Shown here: piece by piece, positions 15,086-23,791 of the stretch
Layout of the letters: every line of letters starts with the position of its first letter
How positions within the stretch are numbered: position 1 is the first letter of the stretch
NCBI RefSeq assembly: GCF_000194155.1
Contig: NZ_GL877879.1
Location: forward strand, 263,871 to 327,870
Source of the DNA: Saccharopolyspora spinosa NRRL 18395
GTDB taxonomy: Bacteria > Actinomycetota > Actinomycetes > Mycobacteriales > Pseudonocardiaceae
Length of the DNA: 64,000 nt
Direction of reading: 5' to 3'
The notes under the pieces: model-generated
Seen by the model: only the letters and a program-made list of their open reading frames with translations
Databases searched by the model: none
Told to the model about the DNA's origin: nothing
Program-made: the position numbers and the translations under genes

Positions 15086-15973
15086 CTAGGTCGCCTGCTG
15101 GACGTCCGCGAGGATCTGCTGCAGGTGGAGGCCCCGGCGCACGTCGCACGGGTGCTCCGTGCGCTCCTCGCGGATCATCGTGAGGAGGTCGTCGAGCATC
15201 CGCGCGTAGCACTCGCGGGCCGCCGTCCGCCGACCCAGCAGCGGTGCTTGGCCGTGCTCGCCGTACACCGCGAAGTCGACCAGCGATGGCTGCACCGGCA
15301 TGCGCAGCGACAGCGTCAGCGTGCTGGTCAGGTCGCCGGCGTGGCCGAACACGATCTGCCAGAGGCCGTCGCTGCTGCGGTGCGCGTAGTGCACCTGCTC
15401 GATCTCGCCGAGGGCCGCGTCGAGCAGGTCGATCGCGTGCGGGCCCGCGTCGATCAACGCGCCGTACTGCTCCTGGCGCCACTCCGACATCGCGTAATCA
15501 CCCGCCAACAGCCCTCCTGCCAGCCACCGCCCGGTGCCGCCCTGCCAGCTGTCGCGCTCCCGCAAGCCCGCCAGCCACTCCCGCACCTCCGGCGCGAACC
15601 GGCGCGTGAGCATCATCAGCGCGGCCACCCTGGCCTCGTCCACTGCTTCGACGATCTGGCGGGCACCGGCCGGATCGGCGGCCAACGGCTTCTCCAGCAC
15701 CAGGTGCTTGCCCGCGCGGGCAGCTTGCGGCGCGAACTCGGCCTGCACCGCAGGTGGCACCGCGAATGCCACGGCGTCTACCGACTCCAGCAGTTCGTCG
15801 AAACCGTCGACGACCGCCGCGTCGTACGGTTCGGCGAAGGTCTTGGCCACGTCCGGCCGTCGCGCCCACACGGCCGCCAACCGCGTTCCTGGATGTTCGT
15901 ACAAACCCGGGCCGTGCACTCGGTGGGCCCAGGGACCGGCTCCGACCACGCCGACCCGCAGTGCTTCGTCCAT
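15086..15973 (-). CDS. Gfo/Idh/MocA family NAD(P)-dependent oxidoreductase
   Basis: This 295-residue protein has an N-terminal Rossmann fold with VGVVGAGPWAHRVH and an EKPLA motif (near residue 94) that positions the nicotinamide and provides the lysine used in the family. The second domain carries the D-x-G-x-H-x-x-D/LLD pattern (IDAGPHAIDLLD near residue 180), the usual active-site histidine. Members oxidise or reduce sugars, inositols and related compounds. No sugar gene is next to it, so the substrate is open. The ATG at 15973 directly precedes the conserved strand. It is divergent from the Nudix gene at 16117. Confidence 0.9.
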   Translation of the reverse strand: MDEALRVGVVGAGPWAHRVHGPGLYEHPGTRLAAVWARRPDVAKTFAEPYDAAVVDGFDELLESVDAVAFAVPPAVQAEFAPQAARAGKHLVLEKPLAADPAGARQIVEAVDEARVAALMMLTRRFAPEVREWLAGLRERDSWQGGTGRWLAGGLLAGDYAMSEWRQEQYGALIDAGPHAIDLLDAALGEIEQVHYAHRSSDGLWQIVFGHAGDLTSTLTLSLRMPVQPSLVDFAVYGEHGQAPLLGRRTAARECYARMLDDLLTMIREERTEHPCDVRRGLHLQQILADVQQAT

Positions 15974-16116
15974 GCCGCAATGGTGCCGTTGACCCGTCGC
16001 TGTTGCGGCGATTGGGGGTCCGGGCGCGGCGGGCGTGTCGGCCGGGCGCTGCGCTCTCCGTGCGAAATTGATTCTGGAATCACATTCCAAAGGTTTTCCG
16101 GCATAGGGTGACCGGC

Positions 16117-16947
16117 ATGGTGCAACTGCCCGAAGATCGGTCCCTGCCAACGGGATTCGTCCGCGAAACGCCGCCCGGGCAGCCGGCTGTGCCCAAGGAC
16201 GCGGCGACCGTGATGTTGCTCCGCAACGGCGCGACGGGTCCAGAGGTTTTCCTGCAGCGCCGAGTGAAGGGCATGCCGTTCGCCGGCGGCATGACGGTCT
16301 TCCCCGGTGGCGGCGTCGACCAGCGCGACGCTGACGCCTCGGTGGCCTGGAGCGGGCCCGACGCGGGCTGGTGGGCCGAGCGGTTCGGCTGCTCACCGGA
16401 CGCGGCCCGCGCGCTCGTGTGCGCGGCCGTGCGCGAGACGTTCGAGGAGTCCGGGGTGTTGCTGGCCGGGGCGGACCGCACGACGGTCGTCGGCGACACG
16501 AGCCGCTACGCCGATGCGCGTGCCGCGCTGGTCTCCCGCGAGGTTTCACTGGCGAAGTTCCTCGCCGACGAAGGCCTGGTCGTGCGCGCCGACCTGCTGC
16601 GCCCCTGGGCGAACTGGGTGACCCCGGAACGCGAGCCGCGGCGCTACGACACGCGGTTCTTCCTCGCCGCGTTGCCCGAAGGACAGCGGGCCGACGCGGT
16701 CACCACGGAGGCCGCCGAGGCGTACTGGGCCACGCCGAAGCAGGTGTTGGAGGACTTCGAGCAGGGCCGCTGCTACCTGCTCCCGCCGACCCGCGTCACG
16801 CTCAGCGAGCTCGCCGAGTGCGGCAGCCTACCGACGGCGTTCGCGGCCGAACGCACCCTGGACAAGATCCTGCCGAAGCTGGTGCGGCGCAACGACCGGT
16901 GGCATGCGGTCCTGCCCGGCGAACCCGGATTCAAGGAGGCGAAGTGA
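16117..16947 (+). CDS. Nudix hydrolase, NUDT19-like long form
   Basis: This protein of about 276 residues has VMLLRNG and EVFLQRRVKGMPFAGG leading to PGGGVD, and a Nudix helix ARALVCAAVRETFEESGVLL. The usual 23-residue Nudix box has a long insertion (about 30 residues) between the glycines and the RExxEE helix, as in the NUDT7/NUDT19 group that tends to act on CoA derivatives. The exact substrate is unknown. I chose the ATG at 16117 over the GTG at 16108 because AGGGTGA lies at a better distance. The stop overlaps the start of the following MBL gene (TGATG), so the two are coupled. Confidence 0.85.
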   Translation: MVQLPEDRSLPTGFVRETPPGQPAVPKDAATVMLLRNGATGPEVFLQRRVKGMPFAGGMTVFPGGGVDQRDADASVAWSGPDAGWWAERFGCSPDAARALVCAAVRETFEESGVLLAGADRTTVVGDTSRYADARAALVSREVSLAKFLADEGLVVRADLLRPWANWVTPEREPRRYDTRFFLAALPEGQRADAVTTEAAEAYWATPKQVLEDFEQGRCYLLPPTRVTLSELAECGSLPTAFAAERTLDKILPKLVRRNDRWHAVLPGEPGFKEAK

Positions 16948-17744
16948 TGCAACACCCCGCGTACGGGGCATTGCGCCAGGTCACGCCGTACGCATCGGTC
17001 TTGCTGGCGGACAACCCGTCGCCGATGACGCTGGAAGGCACCAACACGTGGGTGGTGCGCGAGCGGGACGCGGGCGACTGCGTGGTGATCGACCCCGGCC
17101 CGGCCGACGCCGAGCACCTTCGCCGCGTCGCCGACCAGGGCTCGGTCTCGCTGGTGCTGCTCACCCACCACCACGGCGACCACACCGACGGAGTCGGGCA
17201 GTTCATCGAGCTCACCGGCGCTCCGGTGCGCGCGCTGGACCCGGCGCTGTGCAGGGGAGCGGAAGCGATCCGGGACGGCGAGATCATCAAGGCCGGGGGT
17301 GTGGAGCTGCGCGCGGTCGCCACTGCGGGCCACACCGCCGACTCGGTGTGCTTCGTCGCCGACCACGACGAACCCGCCGTGTTTACCGGCGACAGCATCC
17401 TCGGCCGCGGAACGACGGTCGTGGCCCACCCCGACGGCCACCTGGGCTCCTACCTCAAGTCGCTGCGCCTGCTGGCCGCGCTGCCGCCCGGCCTGCGGGT
17501 GCTCCCAGGCCACGGCCCCGAGCTCCCCGACGCTCAAGCGATCGCGACGGCCTACCTTCAGCACCGCGAACAGCGCCTCGACCAGGTCCGCGCGGCCGTC
17601 CGCGACCTCGGACCGGCGGTCACGCCGCGCCAGGTCGTGGAGGTCGTCTACGCGGACGTGGACCGCTCGGTCTGGCCCGCGGCGGAACTGACCGTCCAAG
17701 CCCAACTCGCCTACCTGCGAGAACAGGGCGAACTCCGGGACTGA
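16947..17744 (+). CDS. MBL-fold metallohydrolase, LACTB2-like
   Basis: This 265-residue protein has the metallo-beta-lactamase signature T-H-H-H-G-D-H-T-D near residue 75, further metal ligands in TAGHTADSV and FTGDSILGRG, and LPGHGP near the end. It lacks the long insert of RNase J. A C-terminal helical extension (LQHREQRLDQVRAAV and later) matches LACTB2-like proteins, which in animals are endoribonucleases. The bacterial role is not fixed. It matches the position of Rv3677c between RidA and crp. The start is ATG 16947, overlapping the Nudix stop. GTG 16944 is an alternative. Confidence 0.88.
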   Translation: MQHPAYGALRQVTPYASVLLADNPSPMTLEGTNTWVVRERDAGDCVVIDPGPADAEHLRRVADQGSVSLVLLTHHHGDHTDGVGQFIELTGAPVRALDPALCRGAEAIRDGEIIKAGGVELRAVATAGHTADSVCFVADHDEPAVFTGDSILGRGTTVVAHPDGHLGSYLKSLRLLAALPPGLRVLPGHGPELPDAQAIATAYLQHREQRLDQVRAAVRDLGPAVTPRQVVEVVYADVDRSVWPAAELTVQAQLAYLREQGELRD

Positions 17745-17745
17745 C

Positions 17746-18846
17746 TCACGACCGCTTCGGCATCAGGACGTAGTGCAGCTCGGCGTCGGACGGGTCCGGT
17801 TCCGCGCCGGTGATCACCGTCGAGCGGCGGGTTCCGGAGCGGAGGCCGATGTGGACTGCCTGCGCGCCGAACGCCTGCAGTGCATCCGCGAGGTAGCGGG
17901 GCTGATATGCGGTGGTGAAGCGATCGCCGCTGGTGGTGGCCTTGACCGCCTCTTCGGCCTCGCCGAACTGCTGATCGGCCGCGCGCACCCGGACCTCGGC
18001 GTCGCCGACCTCCAACAACACCGTGCCCTGCGCCCCTGCGAACGGCGTCACGCGGCGCACCGCCCCGGCGAGCTCGGGCGCCGCGACGTCCACGGTGCAG
18101 TCGAAGGCGTCGGCCAGGTGTCGCGCCTCGCTCGGGAACGGCGCGTCCAGCACGGTGCTGCTGACCTCGGCCGACGGCCAGCTCATGCCGACCCGGTCCG
18201 CGTCGACGTGCAGCACGACCTCGGCGCCGTCGGCCTGCTTGGCGAGCTCCGCGAGCAGGTTCGCCGGCACCAGCACGTCGAGCTCGTCCACCTCGGGCCG
18301 CCACGGCAGGCTCGCCACTGTCATCCGGAACCGGTCGGTGCCGACGAGCACGAGCCGCTCGCCCCGCTGCCTGACGTGGACCCCGGTGAACACCGGTAGG
18401 GCGTCATCGCGGGACGCGGTGGACGCCGCGACAGCGGCCAGCGGCAGGAGCGCGGTGTCGAGCGCGCCGACGCGAGGCGGAGCCTCTCGGACGGCGGGGT
18501 GGGCGGGCAGGTCGAGCAGCGGGAGCGCGAAGCGCGCGTTCGGCGTGCGCAGCGCGAGCTTGCGACCCTCGACGACGAGCCGCACCTCTGGGCTGTCGAT
18601 GTTGCGCAGCGTCTCGGCGAGGGGGCGCGCGGGAACGAGCAGCTGCCCCTCGGAGTGCGTCCGCGCACCGCGGCTCAGCCGGATGCTGCGCTCGCGATCG
18701 GTGCCCGCGAGCAGCACGCCGTCCGGCGTGGCTTCGAGGACGGTGCCGCTGAGCACCGGATCAAGCACTCGCCCGGGCAGCAGGCGAACGAGATCGGCCG
18801 CGGCCTGCGCGAGCGTGCGGGTCGCGGCGGTGACGTCGAGATCCAT
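17746..18846 (-). CDS. DNA polymerase III beta-clamp paralogue (orphan DnaN-like)
   Basis: This 366-residue protein aligns along its whole length with the DnaN sliding clamp. Domain I has VLDPVLSGTVLEA and NARFALPLL. Domain II opens with TASRDDALPVFTGVHV and LVLVGTDRFRMTVASLPW, which are hallmarks of DnaN. Domain III ends with YVLMPKRS, the usual C-terminus. The family forms a dimeric ring that holds polymerase on DNA. This copy is far from any oriC genes (no dnaA, recF or gyrB nearby), is more divergent than a housekeeping clamp, and is convergent with the MBL gene only two bases away. I infer a second, specialised clamp. In some actinomycetes an extra clamp confers resistance to clamp-binding antibiotics. 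The ATG at 18846 starts the conserved part. Confidence 0.85.
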   Translation of the reverse strand: MDLDVTAATRTLAQAAADLVRLLPGRVLDPVLSGTVLEATPDGVLLAGTDRERSIRLSRGARTHSEGQLLVPARPLAETLRNIDSPEVRLVVEGRKLALRTPNARFALPLLDLPAHPAVREAPPRVGALDTALLPLAAVAASTASRDDALPVFTGVHVRQRGERLVLVGTDRFRMTVASLPWRPEVDELDVLVPANLLAELAKQADGAEVVLHVDADRVGMSWPSAEVSSTVLDAPFPSEARHLADAFDCTVDVAAPELAGAVRRVTPFAGAQGTVLLEVGDAEVRVRAADQQFGEAEEAVKATTSGDRFTTAYQPRYLADALQAFGAQAVHIGLRSGTRRSTVITGAEPDPSDAELHYVLMPKRS

Positions 18847-18950
18847 GCCGGGCAAGCTAGCCAACCCCACCGACACCGGTCGTTTCCGCAGCTAATCACC
18901 CATGAACGTTTTCAGGTGCGGTATGCCTGTTGTAGACGTGGTGGCGTGGT

Positions 18951-19093
18951 GTGGAGCGAACGGCCTGTTTGCGCCGTTTATGGAGGCGAACGGTCCGTTC
19001 GCCCCGTGCCAGCAGCCTGGTCCCGGTGTTGGGTGGGTGGAGCGAACGGCCTGTTCGCGCCGTTTATGGAGGTGAACGGTCCGTTCGCCCCGT
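18951..19093. repeat. 57-bp direct repeat containing GAACGG palindromes, locus B
   Basis: Two copies of a 57-base unit lie at 18951-19007 and 19037-19093 with about three differences. Each copy contains GAACGGCCTGTT, the word GCGCCGTTTATGGAGG, and GAACGGTCCGTTCGCCCCGT. The units lie between the start of the clamp gene and the end of the MFS gene, both on the minus strand. They match the palindromes at 14886 and 60151. Confidence 0.85.
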
Positions 19094-19152
19094 CCCACAT
19101 GCGCTCCCCGGCAGTCGCTCTGGCCGCCAACGGCAATCCGGCGCTGACCCGG

Positions 19153-20388
19153 TCAGATGCCAGCCAGGGAGACGTCGGAGCGGGACGTCGGGACCAGGGT
19201 GCGGCGGCGCAGCCACAGGACCGCGGCGAGTACGACGCCGACCGCGCTCGCGGTCAGGAACGACGCCGCCGGGCCGCTGATCTCGACCAGCTGACCGCTG
19301 AGCGACTGGCCGATGGCCGCGCCCAGCGTCACCGAGGTGACCACCCAGCCGAACGCCTCGGTGGCGGTGCCCGCTGGCGCCGCGATCTCGATCGCCACCG
19401 AATGCGCGGTGGACTGCGGCGTGATCAGGCTGCCCGCCACCAGCAGCGCCAGACACAAGCCCCACAGCGTCGACGGCACGGCCAGCAGGGTGAGCAGCGC
19501 GGCGAAGCCGAACAGCAGCGCGGGCAGCCGCAGGTGCATCGGTCGCGGCCAGGGGCGCAGCCCGTAGGCGACGCCGACGACCACCGAGCTCACCGACAGC
19601 AGGCTCAGCAGCAAGCCGCCGGCCGTGGGGTGGCCCGCCTCCACGGCCGCCGCGGGCACGCCGATCTCGATGAAGCCGATCAGGATGCCGAAGCCCAGCG
19701 CGGCGAGCGCCACGGTCCGCATCCCCGGGCTCGCGATCGCCCCGAGGAGGCTGCTGCCGACCCGCTCCGCCGGGTCCGGCCGGTGGCCGCGGGCGGCTCG
19801 GGTGGAGGCGAAGCCGACGCTGCCGATGACCATGCAGGCGGCGCCGACCACGACCCCGGTCCCCGGCCACGGCATCGCGACCATCAGGCCAGCCAGGCCC
19901 GGGCCGAGGATGAAGAAGACCTCCAAGCTGATGGCCTCGTACGAGTAGGCCGCGTCCCTCGCCGGGCCGGGCGGCAGTAGCCGCCCCCACAGTGCCCGCG
20001 AGGCCGGGCCCACCATCGGCTCGCTGATCCCGACCAGGAACGCCAGCGCGGTCATCAGCGCCACCGGGGCGTGCAACTCGATGGCCACCACCTCGACGGT
20101 CACCAGTGCCGCGAACACGCCGGACATGACGTACAGCGGCACGGTCGGTCCCACCCGGTCCATCACCCGGCCCTGCGCGACCGAGCCGCAGGCGACACCG
20201 ATCAGCGCACCCGCGGACACCAGCCCGGCCGCCGCGAACGAGCCGGTCTCCTGCTGCACGTAGAGCATCAGCGCGAGGCCGACCATCGCGATCGGCAGGC
20301 GGCCGAGCAGGGAGGCGATGACGGGCCCGCGGGCGCCGGGAGTGGTCAGGGCGGTGCGGTAGTCGGTGAGGGACGTGGATTGGGACAC
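19153..20388 (-). CDS. MFS transporter (efflux type)
   Basis: This protein of about 411 residues has twelve predicted hydrophobic segments and the MFS loop motif between helices 2 and 3 in modified form (GSVAQGRVMDRVGPT). The arrangement resembles small-molecule efflux proteins of the AraJ/YfcJ type. A basic cytoplasmic loop (STRAARGHRPDPAERV) separates the two halves. The GTG at 20388 (VSQSTSLTDYRTAL) is preferred over an upstream ATG because the palindrome at 20407 lies between them. No substrate is evident. The operator-like site just upstream suggests control by an unseen repressor. Confidence 0.85.
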   Translation of the reverse strand: MSQSTSLTDYRTALTTPGARGPVIASLLGRLPIAMVGLALMLYVQQETGSFAAAGLVSAGALIGVACGSVAQGRVMDRVGPTVPLYVMSGVFAALVTVEVVAIELHAPVALMTALAFLVGISEPMVGPASRALWGRLLPPGPARDAAYSYEAISLEVFFILGPGLAGLMVAMPWPGTGVVVGAACMVIGSVGFASTRAARGHRPDPAERVGSSLLGAIASPGMRTVALAALGFGILIGFIEIGVPAAAVEAGHPTAGGLLLSLLSVSSVVVGVAYGLRPWPRPMHLRLPALLFGFAALLTLLAVPSTLWGLCLALLVAGSLITPQSTAHSVAIEIAAPAGTATEAFGWVVTSVTLGAAIGQSLSGQLVEISGPAASFLTASAVGVVLAAVLWLRRRTLVPTSRSDVSLAGI

Positions 20389-20406
20389 GTGAACAGTATT
20401 CCAATT

Positions 20407-20424
20407 TTGGTACGACAGTACCAA
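20407..20424. promoter_or_regulatory. Operator-like palindrome upstream of the MFS gene
   Basis: TTGGTAC-GACA-GTACCAA is a perfect seven-base inverted repeat 19 bases upstream of the MFS start codon. Its AT-rich flanks and position fit a repressor site overlapping the promoter. No repressor gene is adjacent. Confidence 0.6.
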
Positions 20425-20728
20425 CTTTGGTTCGGGTAATGCCTCTCACGGATTCGGGTAATCCACCTCACACGAGGCAAAAAGGGACCTTCTACCCGGT
20501 TCGCCCGCCGACCGAACAGGGCACACTCAAAAAGGAGTCGCTACGCAATCCGGGTGAACTCTGCAACCTAGGTGCGGGCAGCCGCGTCCTGGAAGGTGAG
20601 AGGGGTTGCTGGCGGCACCGGCCGTCCAGCATCTTCAACAAGAAGGCTTTCCTCTGGTGCCAAGGATTCGGGGCCGACGCATCGGAGGATCGGGGGAGCG
20701 TGGTTAGTCGTCGGGGGACGAACCACGC

Positions 20729-20786
20729 ACATGTGGAGGGGCCGGAGCGCCGCGTCGGGGGCGGCGTCCGGCCCCTTCACACATGT
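20729..20786 (-). terminator. Long hairpin after the small Gly-rich protein gene
   Basis: ACATGTG-GAGGGGCCGGAGCGCCGC starting at 20729 pairs with the segment ending at 20786, apart from a two-base bulge and few mismatches. It lies just past the minus-strand stop at 20806. Confidence 0.7.
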
Positions 20787-20805
20787 TCTGGAGCTGGTTC
20801 GGGCG

Positions 20806-21069
20806 TCAGCAGCTGCCGCCACCGCCGTCGCCGCCCCCGCTGAAACCGCCGCCGCCGTCGGAGCAGCCCCCGAAGCCGCCGCCCCCGCTGTCACTCCCGC
20901 CGAAGCCGCCGCTCGTGTCGCTGTAGCTGCCGGTGTCGCTGCTGTAGTAGGCCCCGCCGGAACTGCCGGAGTAGCCGCGGCTGCGGTTATGGCCACCCTT
21001 GGTTCGCACGGACGCGGCGATCAAGATCGCGAACACCGCCACGATCGCGATTGCGAAGATTCCGCCCAT
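20806..21069 (-). CDS. Small membrane protein with Gly/Ser-rich tail
   Basis: This 87-residue protein has one N-terminal hydrophobic helix (IFAIAIVAVFAILIAASV), a few basic residues (RTKGGHNRSRGY), and a long tail rich in Gly and Ser with scattered Tyr, Asp and two Cys. The last residues are GGGGSC. The topology suggests a membrane-anchored, disordered tail. A similar layout is seen in the next gene on the same strand. Glycine-rich tails of this type occur after transmembrane helices in several actinobacterial small proteins. I assign no function. Confidence 0.6.
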   Translation of the reverse strand: MGGIFAIAIVAVFAILIAASVRTKGGHNRSRGYSGSSGGAYYSSDTGSYSDTSGGFGGSDSGGGGFGGCSDGGGGFSGGGDGGGGSC

Positions 21070-21164
21070 CGGTTCGGCCCCTCAGGTCGTCCGTTCTTCG
21101 GTCGTCCGTAGGACGCCCATCCGCCACTGGGGGTTCCAGGTCGAGCACGAAACGTGAAGGAGTC

Positions 21165-21533
21165 TCAGTCGCCACCGCCGCCGCCGGAATCGCCGCCGCC
21201 GGAATCACCCGAACCGCCCGAGTCCCACCCGCCGCCGGAATCCCACCCGCCGTGATATCCGCCGCCGTGGTGTCCGCCGCTGTGGTGTCCGCCGCTGTGG
21301 TGTCCGCCGAACGAACTGCCGTGGTCCCAGCCCCAGCCCGTGTCGACGCCGCTGGATCCGCTGTCGCTCCGCCTGGAAACTTGCCGGCGTGCGGCCGCCC
21401 GCCGGCGTGCGGCGGCGTAGTCGGCTCCCGAGCGCCGGCGATGCCGCCGGGCGCGAGCGGCCCACCGGTCCCAGACGATGCCGACGCCGAGCAGGAGCAA
21501 CATGCCCACCCCGACGTAACCAAGCCAGTGCAT
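21165..21533 (-). CDS. Small membrane protein with His/Gly-repeat tail
   Basis: This 122-residue protein has one N-terminal helix (YVGVGMLLLLGVGIVW), then a strongly basic segment (RARRHRRRSGADYAAARRRAAARRQVSRR), then a tail with three S/G-G-H-H repeats (about residues 77-90), W-D-S-G-G repeats and an aspartate-ending Gly run. The histidine repeats could bind metal, which is inference. It is 95 bases upstream of the second small Gly-rich gene on the same strand, so they may share a transcript. No named family is recognised. Confidence 0.6.
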   Translation of the reverse strand: MHWLGYVGVGMLLLLGVGIVWDRWAARARRHRRRSGADYAAARRRAAARRQVSRRSDSGSSGVDTGWGWDHGSSFGGHHSGGHHSGGHHGGGYHGGWDSGGGWDSGGSGDSGGGDSGGGGGD

Positions 21534-21605
21534 GCCGCCCGCCTCTCGATCGACCGATCAAGGTTCTACACGCCGCGGGGGCCCCTCGGGTTGACTTTCG
21601 GCACG

Positions 21606-21667
21606 AAAAAACGCGCGCCAGCTGAAGAGTCCGGGAAGCGGTCCCGAACCCGTCGGCCGACGCGCGT
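21606..21667 (-). terminator. Terminator of crp
   Basis: On the minus strand ACGCGCG (21661-21667) pairs with CGCGCGT (21611-21617), and the second arm runs into TTTTTT. This is one of the few T-run terminators in the window and lies 30 bases past the crp stop. Confidence 0.7.
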
Positions 21668-21697
21668 CAGTTCACGGCGTCGCTACTGCACCAGTGC

Positions 21698-22372
21698 TCA
21701 GCGAGCGCGGCGGGCCAACCGCTCGGGGTCGAGGATGAGCACGCTCTTGCCCTCGAGCCGCAGCCAACCGCGGTGCGCGAAGTCCGCCAGCGCCTTGTTC
21801 ACGGTCTCGCGTGAAGCGCCGACGTACTGCGCGATCTCTTCCTGCGTCAGGTCGTGGGTGACCCGCAGCAGTCCTGCCTCCTGGCTGCCGAAGCGCTGCG
21901 CGAGCTGCAGCAACGCCTTGGCAACGCGGCCCGGCACGTCGGTGAAGATCAGGTCGGCCAGCATGCCGTTGGTCCGGCGCAGCCTGCGCGCGACCACGCG
22001 CAGCAGCTGCTCGGCGATCTCCGGGCGCGTGGCGATCCACTGCCGAAGGGCCGACCGGTCCATGCTCAGCGCGCGGACCTCGGTGACCGTGGTCGCCGTC
22101 GAGGTGCGCGGCCCCGGATCGAAGATGGACAGCTCGCCGAACATGTCCGACGGGCCCATGATCGCCAGCAGGTTCTCGCGACCGTCGGGCGACTTGCGTC
22201 CGAGCTTCACCTTGCCGGACTGAATGATGTAGAGCCGGTCGCCCGGCTCGCCCTCGGCGAAGATCACATGTCCTCGCGGGAACTCCACGGGTTCCAGCGA
22301 CTGGGCCAGTGCCTCCGCCGCGGCCGGCTCAACGCCCTGGAAGATGCCGGCCCGGGCCAGTGTCTCGTCCAC
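21698..22372 (-). CDS. crp: Crp/Fnr family transcriptional regulator, Crp/GlxR-type
   Basis: This 224-residue protein has an N-terminal cyclic-nucleotide-binding domain with [20 protein letters not shown] and the phosphate-binding cassette [19 protein letters not shown] (Arg and Thr/Ser contacts for cAMP). A long dimer helix follows. The C-terminal helix-turn-helix is [21 protein letters not shown]. It closely resembles Rv3676 and GlxR, which bind TGTGA-N6-TCACA sites and control carbon and energy genes. A perfect such site lies within ponA2 (8914) and weaker ones near 30925 and 41338. The ATG at 22372 gives the family length. Confidence 0.93.
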   Translation of the reverse strand: MDETLARAGIFQGVEPAAAEALAQSLEPVEFPRGHVIFAEGEPGDRLYIIQSGKVKLGRKSPDGRENLLAIMGPSDMFGELSIFDPGPRTSTATTVTEVRALSMDRSALRQWIATRPEIAEQLLRVVARRLRRTNGMLADLIFTDVPGRVAKALLQLAQRFGSQEAGLLRVTHDLTQEEIAQYVGASRETVNKALADFAHRGWLRLEGKSVLILDPERLARRAR

Positions 22373-22465
22373 CTCGTCCCTCCATGTTGAGACGCGGCGG
22401 CTGTCTGTGGTGCCGGACCCGCGAGTGCGAATCTAGCGGTGTGCCGCCGATCACTACCAGTAATT

Positions 22466-22723
22466 CTAAGACTGGTCGCGGGAACGGCGAGTACGCAGTC
22501 TACCGGCGCGTCCCACCCTGCGGAGCTGGAACAACTCCAGCGCGCGTCCAATGCCTTGCCGGAACAGCGCCCGCACCTCGTCGGGACGAGCGTTCTCCAG
22601 CAACTCCTCCACCTCGTTCTCTTGTACCGCGACGTGCCGCAGGCGGGCCTCCACGCGCTCCATGAAGAGGGTGAAGAACATGATCACGAGCGGCACGACG
22701 ATGACGAACCAGGCAGCCATCAT
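22466..22723 (-). CDS. Small membrane protein (Rv3675-like position)
   Basis: This 85-residue protein has one N-terminal membrane helix (AWFVIVVPLVIMFFTLFM), then an amphipathic charged part (ERVEARLRHVAVQENEVEELLENA) and a basic C-terminus. No domain is recognised. It occupies the place of Rv3675 between crp and nth in mycobacteria, so it is probably a conserved membrane protein. Function is unknown. Confidence 0.6.
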   Translation of the reverse strand: MMAAWFVIVVPLVIMFFTLFMERVEARLRHVAVQENEVEELLENARPDEVRALFRQGIGRALELFQLRRVGRAGRLRTRRSRDQS

Positions 22724-22963
22724 GACAAGAATCCTCGCTCATACCTTCGGGGCGGGTGCAACCGGGGTCGGGTTCCCGGCGAGCGTGACTGCTCGGCCAC
22801 CTTCCGTGACGACCTCTTCTCATGGCCGGGCGGGGTCCCCGGACCGTGTCGGGGCGCAGCCTAACCCGTGTGCGCAACGCAGTCGGCGCTCGACCCGCCC
22901 CGGCGGCCCCGGGCCCCGCCGGTGCGGCGGTTTCCGGGGCGATCGGATCCGTAGGCTGGTGGG

Positions 22964-23791
22964 GTGTCAGACCTGGCTCGGAACAAGCGCAAGAGTGCCG
23001 CGACCCGTTCGGGCGGTGAAACCCGGCTGGGGCTCATCCGGCGGGCTCGCCGGATGCTGCGGTCGCTGACCGAGGCGTACCCGGACGCGCACTGCGAGCT
23101 GGACTTCGAGACTCCGCTGGAGCTCGCGGTCGCCACGATCCTGTCCGCCCAGTGCACCGACAAGCGGGTCAACGAGGTCACCCCGGCCCTGTTCAAGAAG
23201 TACCCGACGGCCGCCGACTACGCCTCGGCGGACCGCACCGAGCTGGAGGAGATGATCCGCTCCACCGGGTTCTACCGGAACAAGACGGCGTCGCTGATGG
23301 GCTTGGGCGCGGCCCTGGTGGAGAAGTACGACGGCGAGGTGCCGGGGAAGCTGGAGCAGCTGGTCAAGCTGCCCGGTATCGGCCGCAAGACGGCCAACGT
23401 CATCCTCGGCAACGCCTTCGACGTCCCGGGCATCACCGTGGACACCCACTTCGGACGCCTGGTCCGGCGCTGGGGCTGGACCGACGAGGAGGACCCGGTC
23501 AAGGTCGAGCACGCGATCGGCGAGCTCATCCCGCGCAAGGAGTGGACGATGCTCTCGCACCGGGTGATCTTCCACGGTCGCCGCGTCTGCCACGCGCGCA
23601 AGCCCGCCTGCGGGGCTTGCCTACTGGCCAAGGACTGCCCGTCCTACGGGGTGGGACCGATCGAGCCCGCACAGGCGGCGAAGCTGGTGCGCGGCCCGGA
23701 GACGCCGCGGCTGCTGGCGCTTGCCGGGGTCGTCGACGAGGTCCCGGAACGCACCATCGAGCAGGCTGTGGCCAAGGAGCCGGTCGCGTGA
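22964..23791 (+). CDS. nth: Endonuclease III (DNA glycosylase / AP lyase)
   Basis: This 275-residue protein is endonuclease III. It has [15 protein letters not shown], the helix-hairpin-helix [17 protein letters not shown] with the catalytic lysine, and [13 protein letters not shown] with the catalytic aspartate. The C-terminal [4Fe-4S] loop has the spacing C-x6-C-x2-C-x5-C ([17 protein letters not shown]). It removes oxidised pyrimidines in base excision repair. A C-terminal extension of about 45 residues follows the cluster. The GTG at 22964 begins [11 protein letters not shown]. The stop overlaps the next start by four bases, so it heads a four-gene cluster with tlpA-like, Nudix and marP genes. 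Confidence 0.96.
   Translation: MSDLARNKRKSAATRSGGETRLGLIRRARRMLRSLTEAYPDAHCELDFETPLELAVATILSAQCTDKRVNEVTPALFKKYPTAADYASADRTELEEMIRSTGFYRNKTASLMGLGAALVEKYDGEVPGKLEQLVKLPGIGRKTANVILGNAFDVPGITVDTHFGRLVRRWGWTDEEDPVKVEHAIGELIPRKEWTMLSHRVIFHGRRVCHARKPACGACLLAKDCPSYGVGPIEPAQAAKLVRGPETPRLLALAGVVDEVPERTIEQAVAKEPVA

Larger units (their letters stand above)
20389..20805. other. Intergenic region with operator and repeats
   Basis: This gap holds the operator-like palindrome at 20407-20424, a 19-base direct repeat (TTCGGGTAATGCCTCTCAC at 20431 and a near copy at 20453, spaced 22 bases), and the long hairpin at 20729-20786. No credible gene is seen. Confidence 0.6.

Noticed and set aside
21240..21310. 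Short repeats that could suggest a CRISPR array
   Set aside because: They are codon repeats encoding the His/Gly-rich tail of a small membrane protein. There are no unique spacers.
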